Origin: Bacteroides sp. UBA1317
Lineage (GTDB): Bacteria; Bacteroidota; Bacteroidia; Bacteroidales; Bacteroidaceae
Length of the DNA: 29,642 nt
Direction of reading: 5' to 3'
Assembly (NCBI GenBank): GCA_002307035.1
Contig: DBTL01000050.1
Span: 1 to 29,642, forward strand
Shown here one piece after another: positions 16,100 through 24,219 of the stretch. Position 1 is the stretch's first letter. Each line of letters starts with the position of its first letter. The notes beneath the pieces were generated by a model that was not told the DNA's origin, made no database searches, and saw nothing but the letters and a program-made list of their open reading frames with translations. Position numbers and translations under genes: made by a program.

Positions 16100-17350
16100 T
16101 TAATTAGTTGCCAGAGATGCTGTACTTGCAGGTGTAAAATCGACCGAAGAGTTGTTTGTATCCTGCAACACTTCACGACCATCTGTAGTGGTGTATGATA
16201 CCTTCCGATTCACTCCTTTACCGAGATTCTCTTTAATGGTATTGTTTAAACCAAAATAGGTAAAGCCCATATCCAAAGAGGCAGAAGTAACATTCCACAC
16301 ATAAGCACTTTTCGGGCTTAGATTCACCGCATCAATGATCCAATCATTAGGAATATAATATTCAGTATAGTCTTTGCTGGTTGCTCCGGTAGACAATACA
16401 TAATTGTACGTATAGGTATAATCAGCAAGATATTCCTCTTTAGTAACCCCCAACCGAGCTAGTGCATACGCTTTTACTCCTTGTTTATTCAGTACCCAAA
16501 TAGTCTTTGTATAGTTGTAAAGCATTTCCAAATTAGGCACAGAAGGATTATCAGAATCGGGATTCGTCGTGCTGGTAGATTGTGTGTACCATTCAAAATC
16601 CGCACCACTCAAATCGAAGGAACTAGCATTTGCTTCCAAATGATTTATGGCATTATCGCAAATAATGATTGATTCTCCCGGCTCCACCGGATGTTCCTCG
16701 CCACTTCCAGGTATCATGGCTACTACCTGTACAGTCATTGCTTCATCCATTTTATCAGGATTATAAGCATATTTTTGCGTAGTAGTAAACTTTGATTCTA
16801 GAAGCACTAATCCATCTGCATAAAGTGTCTGATCGGAGTTATTGTAAACACGAAAATACTGATCACCATTGTATTGACTACTAGTTCCGGGTGTATAAGT
16901 ACCCACTCCATAAATTTCAGCAATCACAAAATCGGCTTTGTCGTTCACCAGATAAACACTTAAGCTAAGTGAATAACTGCCTCCCGTAATTTGAACATTT
17001 TGCTGCGAACCTTGCAAAGATTTTGTTACCAGTGTATCGCTAACAACCGTTTCACCATCAACAAGAGTTTCTTTCGTATACGTGTAAGAAGCCTTTCCGG
17101 TAAACGAAACATTGTACAGTCCATCGGGCAACTGTGTAACCAGTGTTGCACCATAGTCGACAGAAACCTCTGTAGCCGTGCTCACATTAGTAAAAGTAAA
17201 AGAGCCTGAATTAACCGACAGATTTTCAATCGTGCTGGGTAAGCTCAAGCCCAAAGACACTTCAGAGGTCTTCACCTCATCATCACTACACGCTGTCAAA
17301 CTAATTGCAGCAACCACAAACAATGAAAAAACTGCATACTTGATTCTCAT
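16100..17350 (-). CDS. DUF4876-like surface lipoprotein
   Basis: The 416-residue protein has a lipoprotein signal with lipobox LTAC (Cys 21). Cys is followed by SDDE, which fits the acidic lipoprotein export signal of Bacteroidetes, so it is probably surface-exposed. An N-terminal beta domain (about 30-135) precedes a region from about 140 onward (DFVIAEIYGVG, YFRVYNNSDQTLYADGLVLLES, VEPGESIIICDNA) that resembles the lamin-tail fold, and I recall the family as DUF4876. It lies 28 bases after the TonB receptor gene, so the pair may act like receptor plus surface lid or ligand-capture protein (inference). It is not SusD-like: it lacks the TPR helices. Confidence 0.8.
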   Translation of the reverse strand: MRIKYAVFSLFVVAAISLTACSDDEVKTSEVSLGLSLPSTIENLSVNSGSFTFTNVSTATEVSVDYGATLVTQLPDGLYNVSFTGKASYTYTKETLVDGETVVSDTLVTKSLQGSQQNVQITGGSYSLSLSVYLVNDKADFVIAEIYGVGTYTPGTSSQYNGDQYFRVYNNSDQTLYADGLVLLESKFTTTQKYAYNPDKMDEAMTVQVVAMIPGSGEEHPVEPGESIIICDNAINHLEANASSFDLSGADFEWYTQSTSTTNPDSDNPSVPNLEMLYNYTKTIWVLNKQGVKAYALARLGVTKEEYLADYTYTYNYVLSTGATSKDYTEYYIPNDWIIDAVNLSPKSAYVWNVTSASLDMGFTYFGLNNTIKENLGKGVNRKVSYTTTDGREVLQDTNNSSVDFTPASTASLATN

Positions 17351-17378
17351 TTTTAATTTTATATTTGAGTTATTAATT

Positions 17379-20123
17379 CTAGAATTTCATGCTCATCTCC
17401 ATTCCAAAATAAGGAGAAGACTGCCGCCTTATCAACTGCGCACCAGAATGATAATCCGGATAAACTGTTAATATTCTGTTAACAAAGAAAGCTAAATTGA
17501 TGTTTTTACCGAACTCTTTGGTTGCTTTCAGATTGATATCCATGGCAAATGGAACTGTTTTTTTATCAAAATAAGAAGAGGCATAGCTTTCTACGAGGTG
17601 CTGCAACTGCGTATCCGTTTTATCAGCCTCAGTAAAGATATGTTCTGTACCCGATTTATCAATATATTTAGTAGGTGTACCATCGTTCCACAAGGGTTGG
17701 CTGCTGGTAAACCATGTGCATTGTGCCGAAGTGGAAAAGATGAGCCCTAGCTCCTTTATATAAGTATCGAACATGAAGTTAGTGTTGAACATTTGTTTCT
17801 TATAACCACTCTCCCATTCATATAGACCAATATATTGCAATTGTTCATCATCGAGCAGAATGGAAGAAGACTTATAAAAAGGCATACTATTGCTGTAGAT
17901 GGTACGAAACCATGCACCGTTAATCGTTATCTTGGTGCTGAGCGATTCTATTCGTTTGGACGAATATTGAAACTCTATACCTTGTTTATATAATCGTGTT
18001 CCATTGCCTACCATACTGTAAGTATCAAGCAATGTGTCCTGTGTGTAAGTCATATTTTCTAATGCCGGAGGCCCTGTTAAAGTAGAAGCATCAATAGAAG
18101 TGGCATCATAATTTTTATATGCCAATGCTTTATAATAAGAAATATCGCGGAAAGCATTCTTCATGCGTTCATCGAAGTAAGTCACCGAAAAATTGTTTCC
18201 ACGGTAAGAGGCTCCTAACCTCACTTCCCATTTACGGTTTTGTGCCGGTTCAAGATTATAGTTCGTGTTATCCCACTTATACGTCATCATGTTGATGCGC
18301 CGATAATCCGCATTGTCATGATAATAATTCAACTGTACAATATCCTGATAATACGCATCCGGATAAAGGTAATCTAGCGTGGGCGTTTTAGTATGCCAAC
18401 CCAAACCAGCTGTTAAATCTATTTCCCACCCGTCACCCAATGTAGGAAGTGTCCATTTCGCATTGATACGAGGATCAAGATACACCTTTCCACTCATCTT
18501 GTAGGCATCCGAGAGGTTGAGCAGAGAAATAGCACGCACACCGCCTACAAGGTCAAACTGATGTCGGCCAACAGAGAAGTTTAATGCATCTTCGATATAA
18601 AAAGCAATTTCTTCCGTTGCCGGAATATCTTTATAATTACGTGGGCGACTGGAAGAGGAATAAAATAGCGGACGGGTAACATCATAAACCTGTCCGTCTC
18701 CAAAATTCTTATTATAAGTCCACTGTACTCCTGCTTTAAGCGTATGCGAAGCAGTTAGGCATTTAAACTTAGAAGTAGTAGCGAGTTTGGCATAAGCATT
18801 CATCGGTTTACCATCTGCCAGGAAATTAGCGATATAAGTATAAGGTAAGTACTCACCATCATATTCGCCGGTTTGCAAACTATTAGGCACCGCTGTTGGC
18901 CGATCTATTGACACTGTTTTGGTTCGTTTCAACTGATTGAATTCCTGAGTAACAGAAGCCGTTGCCTCTAGTTTACGAAGAAAATTATTATGAAGAAAAT
19001 TAATGGTAAGCGCTCCACCCAGATTGAATTTATCATAAGAGGAATCATAGACATCTCCTTCGAGTGTGATGTCCGGATCAGATTTAGAATTATCAAACGA
19101 TCCGGTATAATCCGCATTTGCATCCCATTCATACCGAAAAGCAGAACTTTCACCTACACTGTGCAGACGAGCTGAAGTATTTATACGTTTATAGTTTTCC
19201 AATTTATTGCGTGGATCTATTTTTGAGTCCAGATATGCAAAATCAGTATTGAGTATGTATTTCCCCCCGGAAAGTTCAAAACCTTTTCCCACAGAAAAGA
19301 GCTTGCTATATTGATCAGCTTTGAAACGGGCTTGCAGAGGAGTTACTTCCTTTTTTCTTTTTATTTTCACCAATCCACTTGTCAGATTGCCATACTCCAC
19401 AGAAGGTATGCCGCGAACCACTTCCACACTTTCAATATTATCCGTAGAGATCATTCGCATATCTACCCCTTTAGACACAGATACTTTGTCGGAACTTTCA
19501 CCGGGTACATATTGAAGATTACCATCCGTATTCATTGGTACGCCATCTACCACAAAAGCTACGCCGAGCGAAGAAATAGATTCTCTTGTAGCTCCGGCCT
19601 CACGCAAACTGATAAGATTGGCCACGCCCATTTTGGGATCTATCGACTTACCTCCAGGTAATAGTTCCAATAAATCAGTAAAGCTAGTGGGTTGCAGATG
19701 CTCCATGGCTGTGCGATCTATCTTTGACGAACTGGTTATCCCCTTTGATTCAGAGGCAGTAACAATCACTTCATTGAGCGAAGTAGCCGAAGAGTGAAGA
19801 AAAAGCGATAACGTGTTTCCGACAGGTAACTGTATTCTCTGCTCTAACTTGTCATAGCCTAAGTATGAAATGACAATTCGATAGGTACCCACATGTATGC
19901 CGGCAAAATAAAACCGACCGTTACTATCAGATATACCTCCGTAAGGGGTACCTTTTTCCGATAGTAGCTGAATTGTTGCAAAACTAAGCGCTTCACGAGA
20001 GTGGAAATCTCGCACGATTCCAGAGATAGAGACAGTCTTATTTCCCTTTTGACCCTGTGCCTGCACATTCACTAAGAGAGTGAAAAACAATAGGTATACA
20101 ACAATAATTCCGAGTCGCATCAT
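17379..20123 (-). CDS. TonB-dependent outer-membrane receptor
   Basis: This 914-residue receptor imports a ligand across the outer membrane using TonB energy. It has a signal peptide (cleavage near VQA, residue 22), a CarboxypepD-regulatory-like domain (about 31-105, VSISGIVRDF to YLGYDKLEQRIQL), a TonB-box-like EVIVTA (118-123), a plug domain (about 130-240, VAFVVDGVPMNTDG, IESVEVVRGIPSVEYG), and a 22-strand-type barrel ending MSMKF. It is shorter than SusC proteins and has no SusD partner, so a siderophore, haem or other metal complex is more likely than a glycan. ATGs at 20123 and 20120 are both possible; the leader is very short. It heads the eight-gene operon. Confidence 0.93.
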   Translation of the reverse strand: MMRLGIIVVYLLFFTLLVNVQAQGQKGNKTVSISGIVRDFHSREALSFATIQLLSEKGTPYGGISDSNGRFYFAGIHVGTYRIVISYLGYDKLEQRIQLPVGNTLSLFLHSSATSLNEVIVTASESKGITSSSKIDRTAMEHLQPTSFTDLLELLPGGKSIDPKMGVANLISLREAGATRESISSLGVAFVVDGVPMNTDGNLQYVPGESSDKVSVSKGVDMRMISTDNIESVEVVRGIPSVEYGNLTSGLVKIKRKKEVTPLQARFKADQYSKLFSVGKGFELSGGKYILNTDFAYLDSKIDPRNKLENYKRINTSARLHSVGESSAFRYEWDANADYTGSFDNSKSDPDITLEGDVYDSSYDKFNLGGALTINFLHNNFLRKLEATASVTQEFNQLKRTKTVSIDRPTAVPNSLQTGEYDGEYLPYTYIANFLADGKPMNAYAKLATTSKFKCLTASHTLKAGVQWTYNKNFGDGQVYDVTRPLFYSSSSRPRNYKDIPATEEIAFYIEDALNFSVGRHQFDLVGGVRAISLLNLSDAYKMSGKVYLDPRINAKWTLPTLGDGWEIDLTAGLGWHTKTPTLDYLYPDAYYQDIVQLNYYHDNADYRRINMMTYKWDNTNYNLEPAQNRKWEVRLGASYRGNNFSVTYFDERMKNAFRDISYYKALAYKNYDATSIDASTLTGPPALENMTYTQDTLLDTYSMVGNGTRLYKQGIEFQYSSKRIESLSTKITINGAWFRTIYSNSMPFYKSSSILLDDEQLQYIGLYEWESGYKKQMFNTNFMFDTYIKELGLIFSTSAQCTWFTSSQPLWNDGTPTKYIDKSGTEHIFTEADKTDTQLQHLVESYASSYFDKKTVPFAMDINLKATKEFGKNINLAFFVNRILTVYPDYHSGAQLIRRQSSPYFGMEMSMKF

Positions 20124-20142
20124 TTGTGATTTTTTACAAATG
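20121..20142. promoter_or_regulatory. Inverted repeat over the TonB-receptor start
   Basis: CATTTGT (20121-20127) and ACAAATG (20136-20142) are exact inverted repeats with an 8-base T-rich spacer. The left arm contains the start codon and the right arm lies at the predicted transcription start, so it may be an operator or an initiation-region hairpin. Confidence 0.4.
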
Positions 20143-20173
20143 CAAAGTTACCGACATTGAATGGCGAGCACAA
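20143..20173 (-). promoter_or_regulatory. Promoter of the TonB-receptor operon
   Basis: The minus strand has TTG (20171-20173), a 20-base spacer and TAACTTTG (20143-20150), a full match to the Bacteroides promoter. The predicted start is near 20137, only about 14 bases before the ATG. No other good promoter is seen within the operon down to 10651. Confidence 0.7.
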
Positions 20174-20362
20174 TACCCATAATTAGGTATATCTGTCACA
20201 TACTATAGGCATTATTAAGTTATATTCAGTGTTTAATACCTAGATAGTAGTAATAGCTCTCTTTTTACTTTGAACTAATTAGTATCGGAGTCTGTTTTAA
20301 AAGAAAGCCATATCTGAATAGGGATGATTCTATGCATCACTATCAATGAATCAAAATATCCT
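20174..20362. other. Intergenic region between the TonB operon and the MscS gene
   Basis: It holds the palindrome ACTAATTAGT at 20274-20283 and, just before it, TTACTTTG at 20265-20272, a one-mismatch -7 box on the plus strand that could serve the MscS gene, though no clear -33 element lies at the proper distance. I see no gene. Confidence 0.4.
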
Positions 20363-21427
20363 ATGAATATTATCGAAAAGTTAATGTCCGAAGCTAGCTA
20401 CCGCATCTTGTTTGGGACTGCTCTATTCTTCATTTCCATTGTTATCACATTTATTATTTATAGGTGGGTAATCAGTATGCTTCGAAAAAAAGCATTAAAA
20501 ACCAAAACCAGGGTTGACGACTTTGCGATTGATATTCTTAAAATACCTATTCTATGGCTATTACTTTGGATTTTATTTAAGGTCTTTAGCCACTCATTTC
20601 TTTCTCAAACTACTATTTTCGATATGCTGATGAAGGTCAATAATGTTTTATTGATACTCACCATCGGTTGGGTACTTATAAAGTTAGTCAAAACCATGTT
20701 TTACTATTATCTGAACAGGCAAGACATGACGGTGGCTGACAATCTGAATGCCCGGAGGAACTTTACTAAAATGAAAATCTTCGAAAATATCATGGTAGTA
20801 ATCATTTCCATCATTATTATAGCTTTTTGTTTAATGACGTTTGATGAGGTTCGATCTATAGGTATCAGCCTTTTGACTTCTGCCGGAATAGCGGGTGTCA
20901 TTGTTGGTTTTGCTGCTCAAAAGAGCCTCGCAACTTTTCTAGCGGGGATACAGATAGCCCTTACGCAGCCCATTCGACTAGATGATGTGGTAATTGTTGA
21001 AGGAGAATGGGGGCGAATTGAGGAAATAACATTAACATATGTAGTCGTGAAGATCTGGGATGAAAGGAGGTTAGTACTTCCTGTGACTTACTTTATCGAG
21101 CATCCATTTCAAAACTGGACACGCAATACATCGGATATACTTGGCACTATTTTCTTGTATGTAGATTACTCGCTACCAGTAGATGCACTAAGAACAAAGC
21201 TTTTGCAATTACTCGAAAATCATCCGCAATGGGATAAACGTGTGGCTAACATCCAAGTCACTGACTCCAAAGAGCGATATAAAGAATTAAGGGTATTGGT
21301 CAGCAGCCAAGACGCATCTCTAAACTGGGATTTGCGGGTAGATCTACGAGAAAAGCTAATTGATTATATAAACAGTGAATATCCTGATTGTTTTGTTAAA
21401 ACTCGTCTTGTAGGGAGTTTACAATAG
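20363..21427 (+). CDS. MscS-family mechanosensitive ion channel
   Basis: This inner-membrane channel opens on membrane tension to release solutes. From the ATG at 20363 it has 354 residues. There are about four hydrophobic segments, ending with the pore helix LLTSAGIAGVIVGFAAQKSLATFLAG, followed by the beta domain (GIQIALTQPIRLDDVVIVEGEWGRIEEITLTYV, VVKIWDERRLVLPVTYFIEHPFQNWTR) that defines the family, and an alpha-beta C-terminal domain. I place the start at 20363 rather than the in-frame ATG at 20324, because the added residues are polar and unlike the family; no Shine-Dalgarno decides it. It is a single gene with its own terminator. Confidence 0.92.
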   Translation: MNIIEKLMSEASYRILFGTALFFISIVITFIIYRWVISMLRKKALKTKTRVDDFAIDILKIPILWLLLWILFKVFSHSFLSQTTIFDMLMKVNNVLLILTIGWVLIKLVKTMFYYYLNRQDMTVADNLNARRNFTKMKIFENIMVVIISIIIIAFCLMTFDEVRSIGISLLTSAGIAGVIVGFAAQKSLATFLAGIQIALTQPIRLDDVVIVEGEWGRIEEITLTYVVVKIWDERRLVLPVTYFIEHPFQNWTRNTSDILGTIFLYVDYSLPVDALRTKLLQLLENHPQWDKRVANIQVTDSKERYKELRVLVSSQDASLNWDLRVDLREKLIDYINSEYPDCFVKTRLVGSLQ

Positions 21428-21437
21428 CAATGATCCA

Positions 21438-21488
21438 TTATAATCAAAGGCCTAGTCTATCTGAAATAAACTAGGCCTTTGATTATAA
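21438..21488. terminator. 19-bp bidirectional terminator
   Basis: The arms 21438-21456 and 21470-21488 are perfect reverse complements (core AAAGGCCTAGT) with a 13-base loop. It lies between the convergent MscS and aldo/keto reductase genes and can end transcripts from both sides, though the flanking T tracts are short. Confidence 0.85.
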
Positions 21489-21508
21489 AAGCTAGCACAA
21501 ATGTATCA

Positions 21509-22501
21509 TTATTTACTTTTATCCACTAATGCCATACTTGAAGCAGGATATCGATCACCCGTATTCGGATATTTAGCAATGATGCTTTCTATTTCTGCAA
21601 TATCACCTTTGTTCAACTCAATATCAACCGCTTTTGCGTTTAACTCTAAATATTTTCGTCTCTTAGTTCCGGGAATAGGGATGATATTCGAACCTTTTGC
21701 AAGAATCCATGCCAATGCTAATTGCGCTGCATTAATATCTTTACCATAAGCAAATTCAGCTAACTCTTTCATCAGGTTCTGGTTATTAATAAGATGTTCG
21801 CCTTGAAAACGGGGCAACTGCATTCTGGCATCGCCCGCTCCTATCTGGTCCATGTCAAAGTTCTCGGTAAACATCCCACGCCCTAGCGGAGAGAACGGCA
21901 CAAAAGTCATTCCCATTTCAGTTATTGCTGGCAGAATTTCGTTTTCGACATCTCTTGTTAAAAGTGAATATTCGCTTTGCAAAGCAGAAATAGGATGAAC
22001 CGCATTTGCTTTCTTAATATTGGCCACAGAAGCTTCCGAGAGTCCCAGATACTTTACTTTACCTTCTTTCACTAGTTCGGCCATCGCACCTACCGTTTCT
22101 TCTATCGGCACATTCGGATCTACACGATGCGCATAGTAAAGATCGATGCAATCTATCTTCAATCGCTTAAGACTTAACTCCACAGCCTGTCTCATGTATT
22201 GGGGAGAACCATCAAAGACACTAGCCAAAAGGTTTTCGCCCGTGTATTTAAAGCCAAATTTGGTCGCAATAAAAACTTTATCTCGTTTTTCCTTTAACAC
22301 TTTGGACAGTAACTCTTCATTTCTCCCTCCACCATAAAAATCGGCTGTATCCCAAAAATTAATACCTAAGTCCAAAGCCTTGTACAAGGTTGCGATACTT
22401 TCTTCCTCATTACCTTCTCCGTAAGCATGAGACATCCCCATACATCCCAGACCTATTGCAGATAGCTGCTCACTGGTTGTTCCTAACTTTTTGTACTTCA
22501 T
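21509..22501 (-). CDS. Aldo/keto reductase
   Basis: This 330-residue soluble NAD(P)H-dependent oxidoreductase has an (alpha/beta)8 barrel. The catalytic tetrad is complete: Asp 51, Tyr 56, Lys 81 and His 125 (WDTADFYG, ATKFGF, YYAHRVD). The phosphate-binding segment IIPIPGTKRRKYLELNA is near the C-terminus. The start GLGCMGMSHAYG places it with the AKR13/YajO-like general-stress reductases rather than sugar-specific ones. The physiological carbonyl substrate is unknown. It is a single gene with a TACCTTTG -7 box 33 bases upstream. Confidence 0.95.
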   Translation of the reverse strand: MKYKKLGTTSEQLSAIGLGCMGMSHAYGEGNEEESIATLYKALDLGINFWDTADFYGGGRNEELLSKVLKEKRDKVFIATKFGFKYTGENLLASVFDGSPQYMRQAVELSLKRLKIDCIDLYYAHRVDPNVPIEETVGAMAELVKEGKVKYLGLSEASVANIKKANAVHPISALQSEYSLLTRDVENEILPAITEMGMTFVPFSPLGRGMFTENFDMDQIGAGDARMQLPRFQGEHLINNQNLMKELAEFAYGKDINAAQLALAWILAKGSNIIPIPGTKRRKYLELNAKAVDIELNKGDIAEIESIIAKYPNTGDRYPASSMALVDKSK

Positions 22502-22533
22502 AATTCGATCGTTTTTTTGATTTTAATATGTAG

Positions 22534-22541
22534 CAAAGGTA
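22534..22541 (-). promoter_or_regulatory. -7 box for the aldo/keto reductase
   Basis: The minus strand reads TACCTTTG, a full TAnnTTTG match, 33 bases upstream of the ATG. No convincing -33 TTG is found at the normal distance, so an activator or another factor may be needed. Confidence 0.5.
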
Positions 22542-22677
22542 AATCGTTATTGGAAGGCAGGCATATAAGATATCAAAGGATTTCTTATAAATATCAAATA
22601 TAACATAATCGATTTAATCTTATGTTTCTATAGACACTTTCTCTTTTTTACTCTGAACGTTCGCAGCAGGCAAACAG

Positions 22678-22716
22678 AAAAAGAGGGTGGTCAATTATTG
22701 ACGCACCCTCTTTTTT
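22678..22716 (-). terminator. Terminator after the RRM gene
   Basis: AAAAAGAGGGTG and CACCCTCTTTTT pair perfectly, with an inner GTCAA/TTGAC extension. The minus strand ends in a T-run, so it terminates the RRM transcript 28 bases after its stop; the plus strand also ends in Ts. Confidence 0.85.
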
Positions 22717-22743
22717 ATAAATAAAATATCCTAAAACAAAGGA

Positions 22744-22989
22744 TTATTTGCGAGGCAAAGCCTCTTTCACTACCATTTGACGGCCTTCATATTCAGCACC
22801 GTTCAGTTCTTTGATAACTTGGTTAGCTTCGTTGTCATCAGACATTTCAACAAATGCAAATCCTTTAGATTTTTTAGTATCACGGTCAACGATAAGTTTC
22901 ACTGAATCTACAGTTCCGTATTCTTCCATAACTTGTCTCAAATCTGATTCCCTAACGCGGTAGCTTAGGTTTCCAATGTAAATGTTCAT
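22744..22989 (-). CDS. Single-RRM RNA-binding protein
   Basis: This 81-residue protein is one RNA-recognition motif. RNP2 is IYIGNLSY (residues 3-10) and RNP1 is KGFAFVEM (about 40-47), with the conserved aromatics present; the basic tail EALPRK is short. The ATG at 22989 starts directly at the RRM. An in-frame ATG at 23031 would add a Phe/Leu-rich stretch with no counterpart in the family, so I reject it. Such proteins are common in Bacteroides, which lack Hfq, and some are reported to act as post-transcriptional regulators; the targets of this one cannot be read. Confidence 0.92.
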   Translation of the reverse strand: MNIYIGNLSYRVRESDLRQVMEEYGTVDSVKLIVDRDTKKSKGFAFVEMSDDNEANQVIKELNGAEYEGRQMVVKEALPRK

Positions 22990-23380
22990 AAAAAATAAAA
23001 ATAAAAAATTGATAAATAAAAAGAGAAACAACGGAAGTTTGAGATAGATCTGGATTCAACTGAGAAGAAGAAAAAAGAACGATACGAAACGATCTATTGT
23101 TTACGGTTACAAAGGAAAGCATTTTTTTTGAATTATGACCTATGAAAATCACTTTTTAGATCATAATTATTCCAAAATCAATAGAAAAAGACTTCATTAG
23201 ATAAAATTTGAAATAAAAACGCAAAGAATGCAGCATTTCTATTTATTAAGAATCGAAAAATGCATTCTTTGCGAATTATCAAACACTATATATATTTTCA
23301 GAATTCTTCTCCCAAAGGCAATCTATTAATCTATGGCTACAAATTTATAAAATAGAAGGAGAAGAAGTCCTAGCAGAATA
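22990..23380. other. Intergenic region upstream of the RRM gene
   Basis: It carries a T-rich leader on the minus strand and a near-consensus -7 box TTCCTTTG (minus, 23110-23117), which would give a leader of about 115 bases. An inverted repeat AATTATGA/TCATAATT (23131-23138 and 23161-23168) lies upstream of it, and the terminator hairpin at 23220-23273 follows. I find no ORF with coding character. Confidence 0.45.
23220..23273 (-). terminator. Terminator of the peroxiredoxin gene
   Basis: The 13-base arms CGCAAAGAATGCA (23220-23232) and TGCATTCTTTGCG (23261-23273) match exactly. On the minus strand the hairpin is followed by TTTTTATTT, so it fits an intrinsic terminator about 108 bases after the peroxiredoxin stop. 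Confidence 0.78.
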
Positions 23381-24013
23381 TTAGTGGTTGCTTAAATAAT
23401 CGGCCACACCAGATTCTGTGGCTTTAAGCGCATCTTGACCTTTTGTCCAGTTTGCAGGACAAACTTCACCAAACTCTTCAAAATGCTGCAAGGCATCTAC
23501 CATGCGCAAAGCCTCATCAACACTACGTCCCAATGGTAAATCGTTAATAACAGAATGACGTACCACTCCTTCTTTATCTATAAGGAATAAACCACGGTAT
23601 GCTACCGGAGCACCTGTACATATCCAATTTCCGTTTTCGTCTGGAGCATAAGTGCCTGCCAATACTCCAAAGCTTTCTGAGATGGATTTAGAGAAGTCAG
23701 CTACTACAGGATAAGTTACCCCATGAATTCCTCCTTCGTTTTTGGGTGTCTGTAACCATGCCAAATGAGAATACTCTGAATCTACTGAGCAACCAACGAC
23801 AGCTACATTTCTTTTTTCAAACTCAGCTATTTTTTCCTGAAAAGCATGTAGTTCTGTAGGGCATACAAAAGTAAAGTCCATCGGATAGAAGAAAAATACC
23901 ACAGCTTTCTTCCCTTTATATTGTTCCAATGAAAAGTCTGCTACTATTTCATTACCATTTACCACTGCAGCTGCATTGAACTTCGGTGCTTGTTTTCCAA
24001 TTAATGATCTCAT
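23381..24013 (-). CDS. Typical 2-Cys peroxiredoxin (AhpC/Prx1 type)
   Basis: This 210-residue cytosolic peroxidase reduces hydrogen peroxide and organic hydroperoxides. The peroxidatic Cys 51 lies in FTFVCPTE and the resolving Cys 185 in EVCPANW. The GGIHG loop (94-98) is a variant of the GGLG seen in overoxidation-sensitive forms. The extended C-terminus after the resolving Cys makes it the long Prx1-type rather than the shorter AhpC partnered by AhpF; no ahpF is adjacent. The reductant is unknown. It is transcribed from the promoter at 24055-24086 as a single gene. Confidence 0.96.
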   Translation of the reverse strand: MRSLIGKQAPKFNAAAVVNGNEIVADFSLEQYKGKKAVVFFFYPMDFTFVCPTELHAFQEKIAEFEKRNVAVVGCSVDSEYSHLAWLQTPKNEGGIHGVTYPVVADFSKSISESFGVLAGTYAPDENGNWICTGAPVAYRGLFLIDKEGVVRHSVINDLPLGRSVDEALRMVDALQHFEEFGEVCPANWTKGQDALKATESGVADYLSNH

Positions 24014-24054
24014 AATGTTTTTATTTAAAAAGTTATTAATTATTTTTCTGTTGG

Positions 24055-24086
24055 CAAAGCTATCTTAATCCTTCCTTTTAGCCAAA
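24055..24086 (-). promoter_or_regulatory. Promoter of the peroxiredoxin gene
   Basis: The minus strand has TTTG (24083-24086), a 20-base spacer and TAGCTTTG (24055-24062), one of the best consensus matches in the window. The leader is about 37 bases. Confidence 0.72.
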
Positions 24087-24108
24087 AATAAACCATGCAT
24101 AAAATCTA

Positions 24109-24151
24109 TTGGCTCATAGGCCTTATCTATCAGGAGTGTTTTCTGAGCCAA
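24109..24151. promoter_or_regulatory. Dyad between divergent peroxiredoxin and phosphodiesterase promoters
   Basis: TTGGCTCA (24109-24116) and TGAGCCAA (24144-24151) are exact inverted repeats 27 bases apart. They lie upstream of both promoters, where an activator or redox regulator could bind. The spacing is wide for a single operator. Confidence 0.35.
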
Positions 24152-24179
24152 GTATATCGGTTTATAATTCTAAAAAGAA

Positions 24180-24187
24180 TACTTTTG
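24180..24187 (+). promoter_or_regulatory. -7 box for the phosphodiesterase gene
   Basis: TACTTTTG matches TAnnTTTG and lies 32 bases before the ATG at 24220. The -33 zone has no TTG. Confidence 0.5.
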
Positions 24188-24219
24188 CAATAAGATTTAT
24201 AACATAACACTATTTGAAC

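Noticed and set aside
18968..19661. Small ORFs on both strands inside the TonB receptor gene
   Set aside because: The receptor frame is conserved and continuous; these are shadows with no start signals.
17379..20123. SusC-like receptor of a polysaccharide utilisation locus
   Set aside because: It is shorter than typical SusC, is not followed by a SusD homologue, and no glycoside hydrolase is present.
10651..20123. Assignment as the XusABC xenosiderophore system
   Set aside because: Receptor and PepSY genes are present, but the lipoproteins do not look like the XusB beta-propeller and the operon has five further genes, so the name is not justified.
20174..20362. Fur box in front of the TonB operon
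   Set aside because: I found AT-rich palindromes such as ACTAATTAGT but no convincing match to a 19-base Fur consensus.
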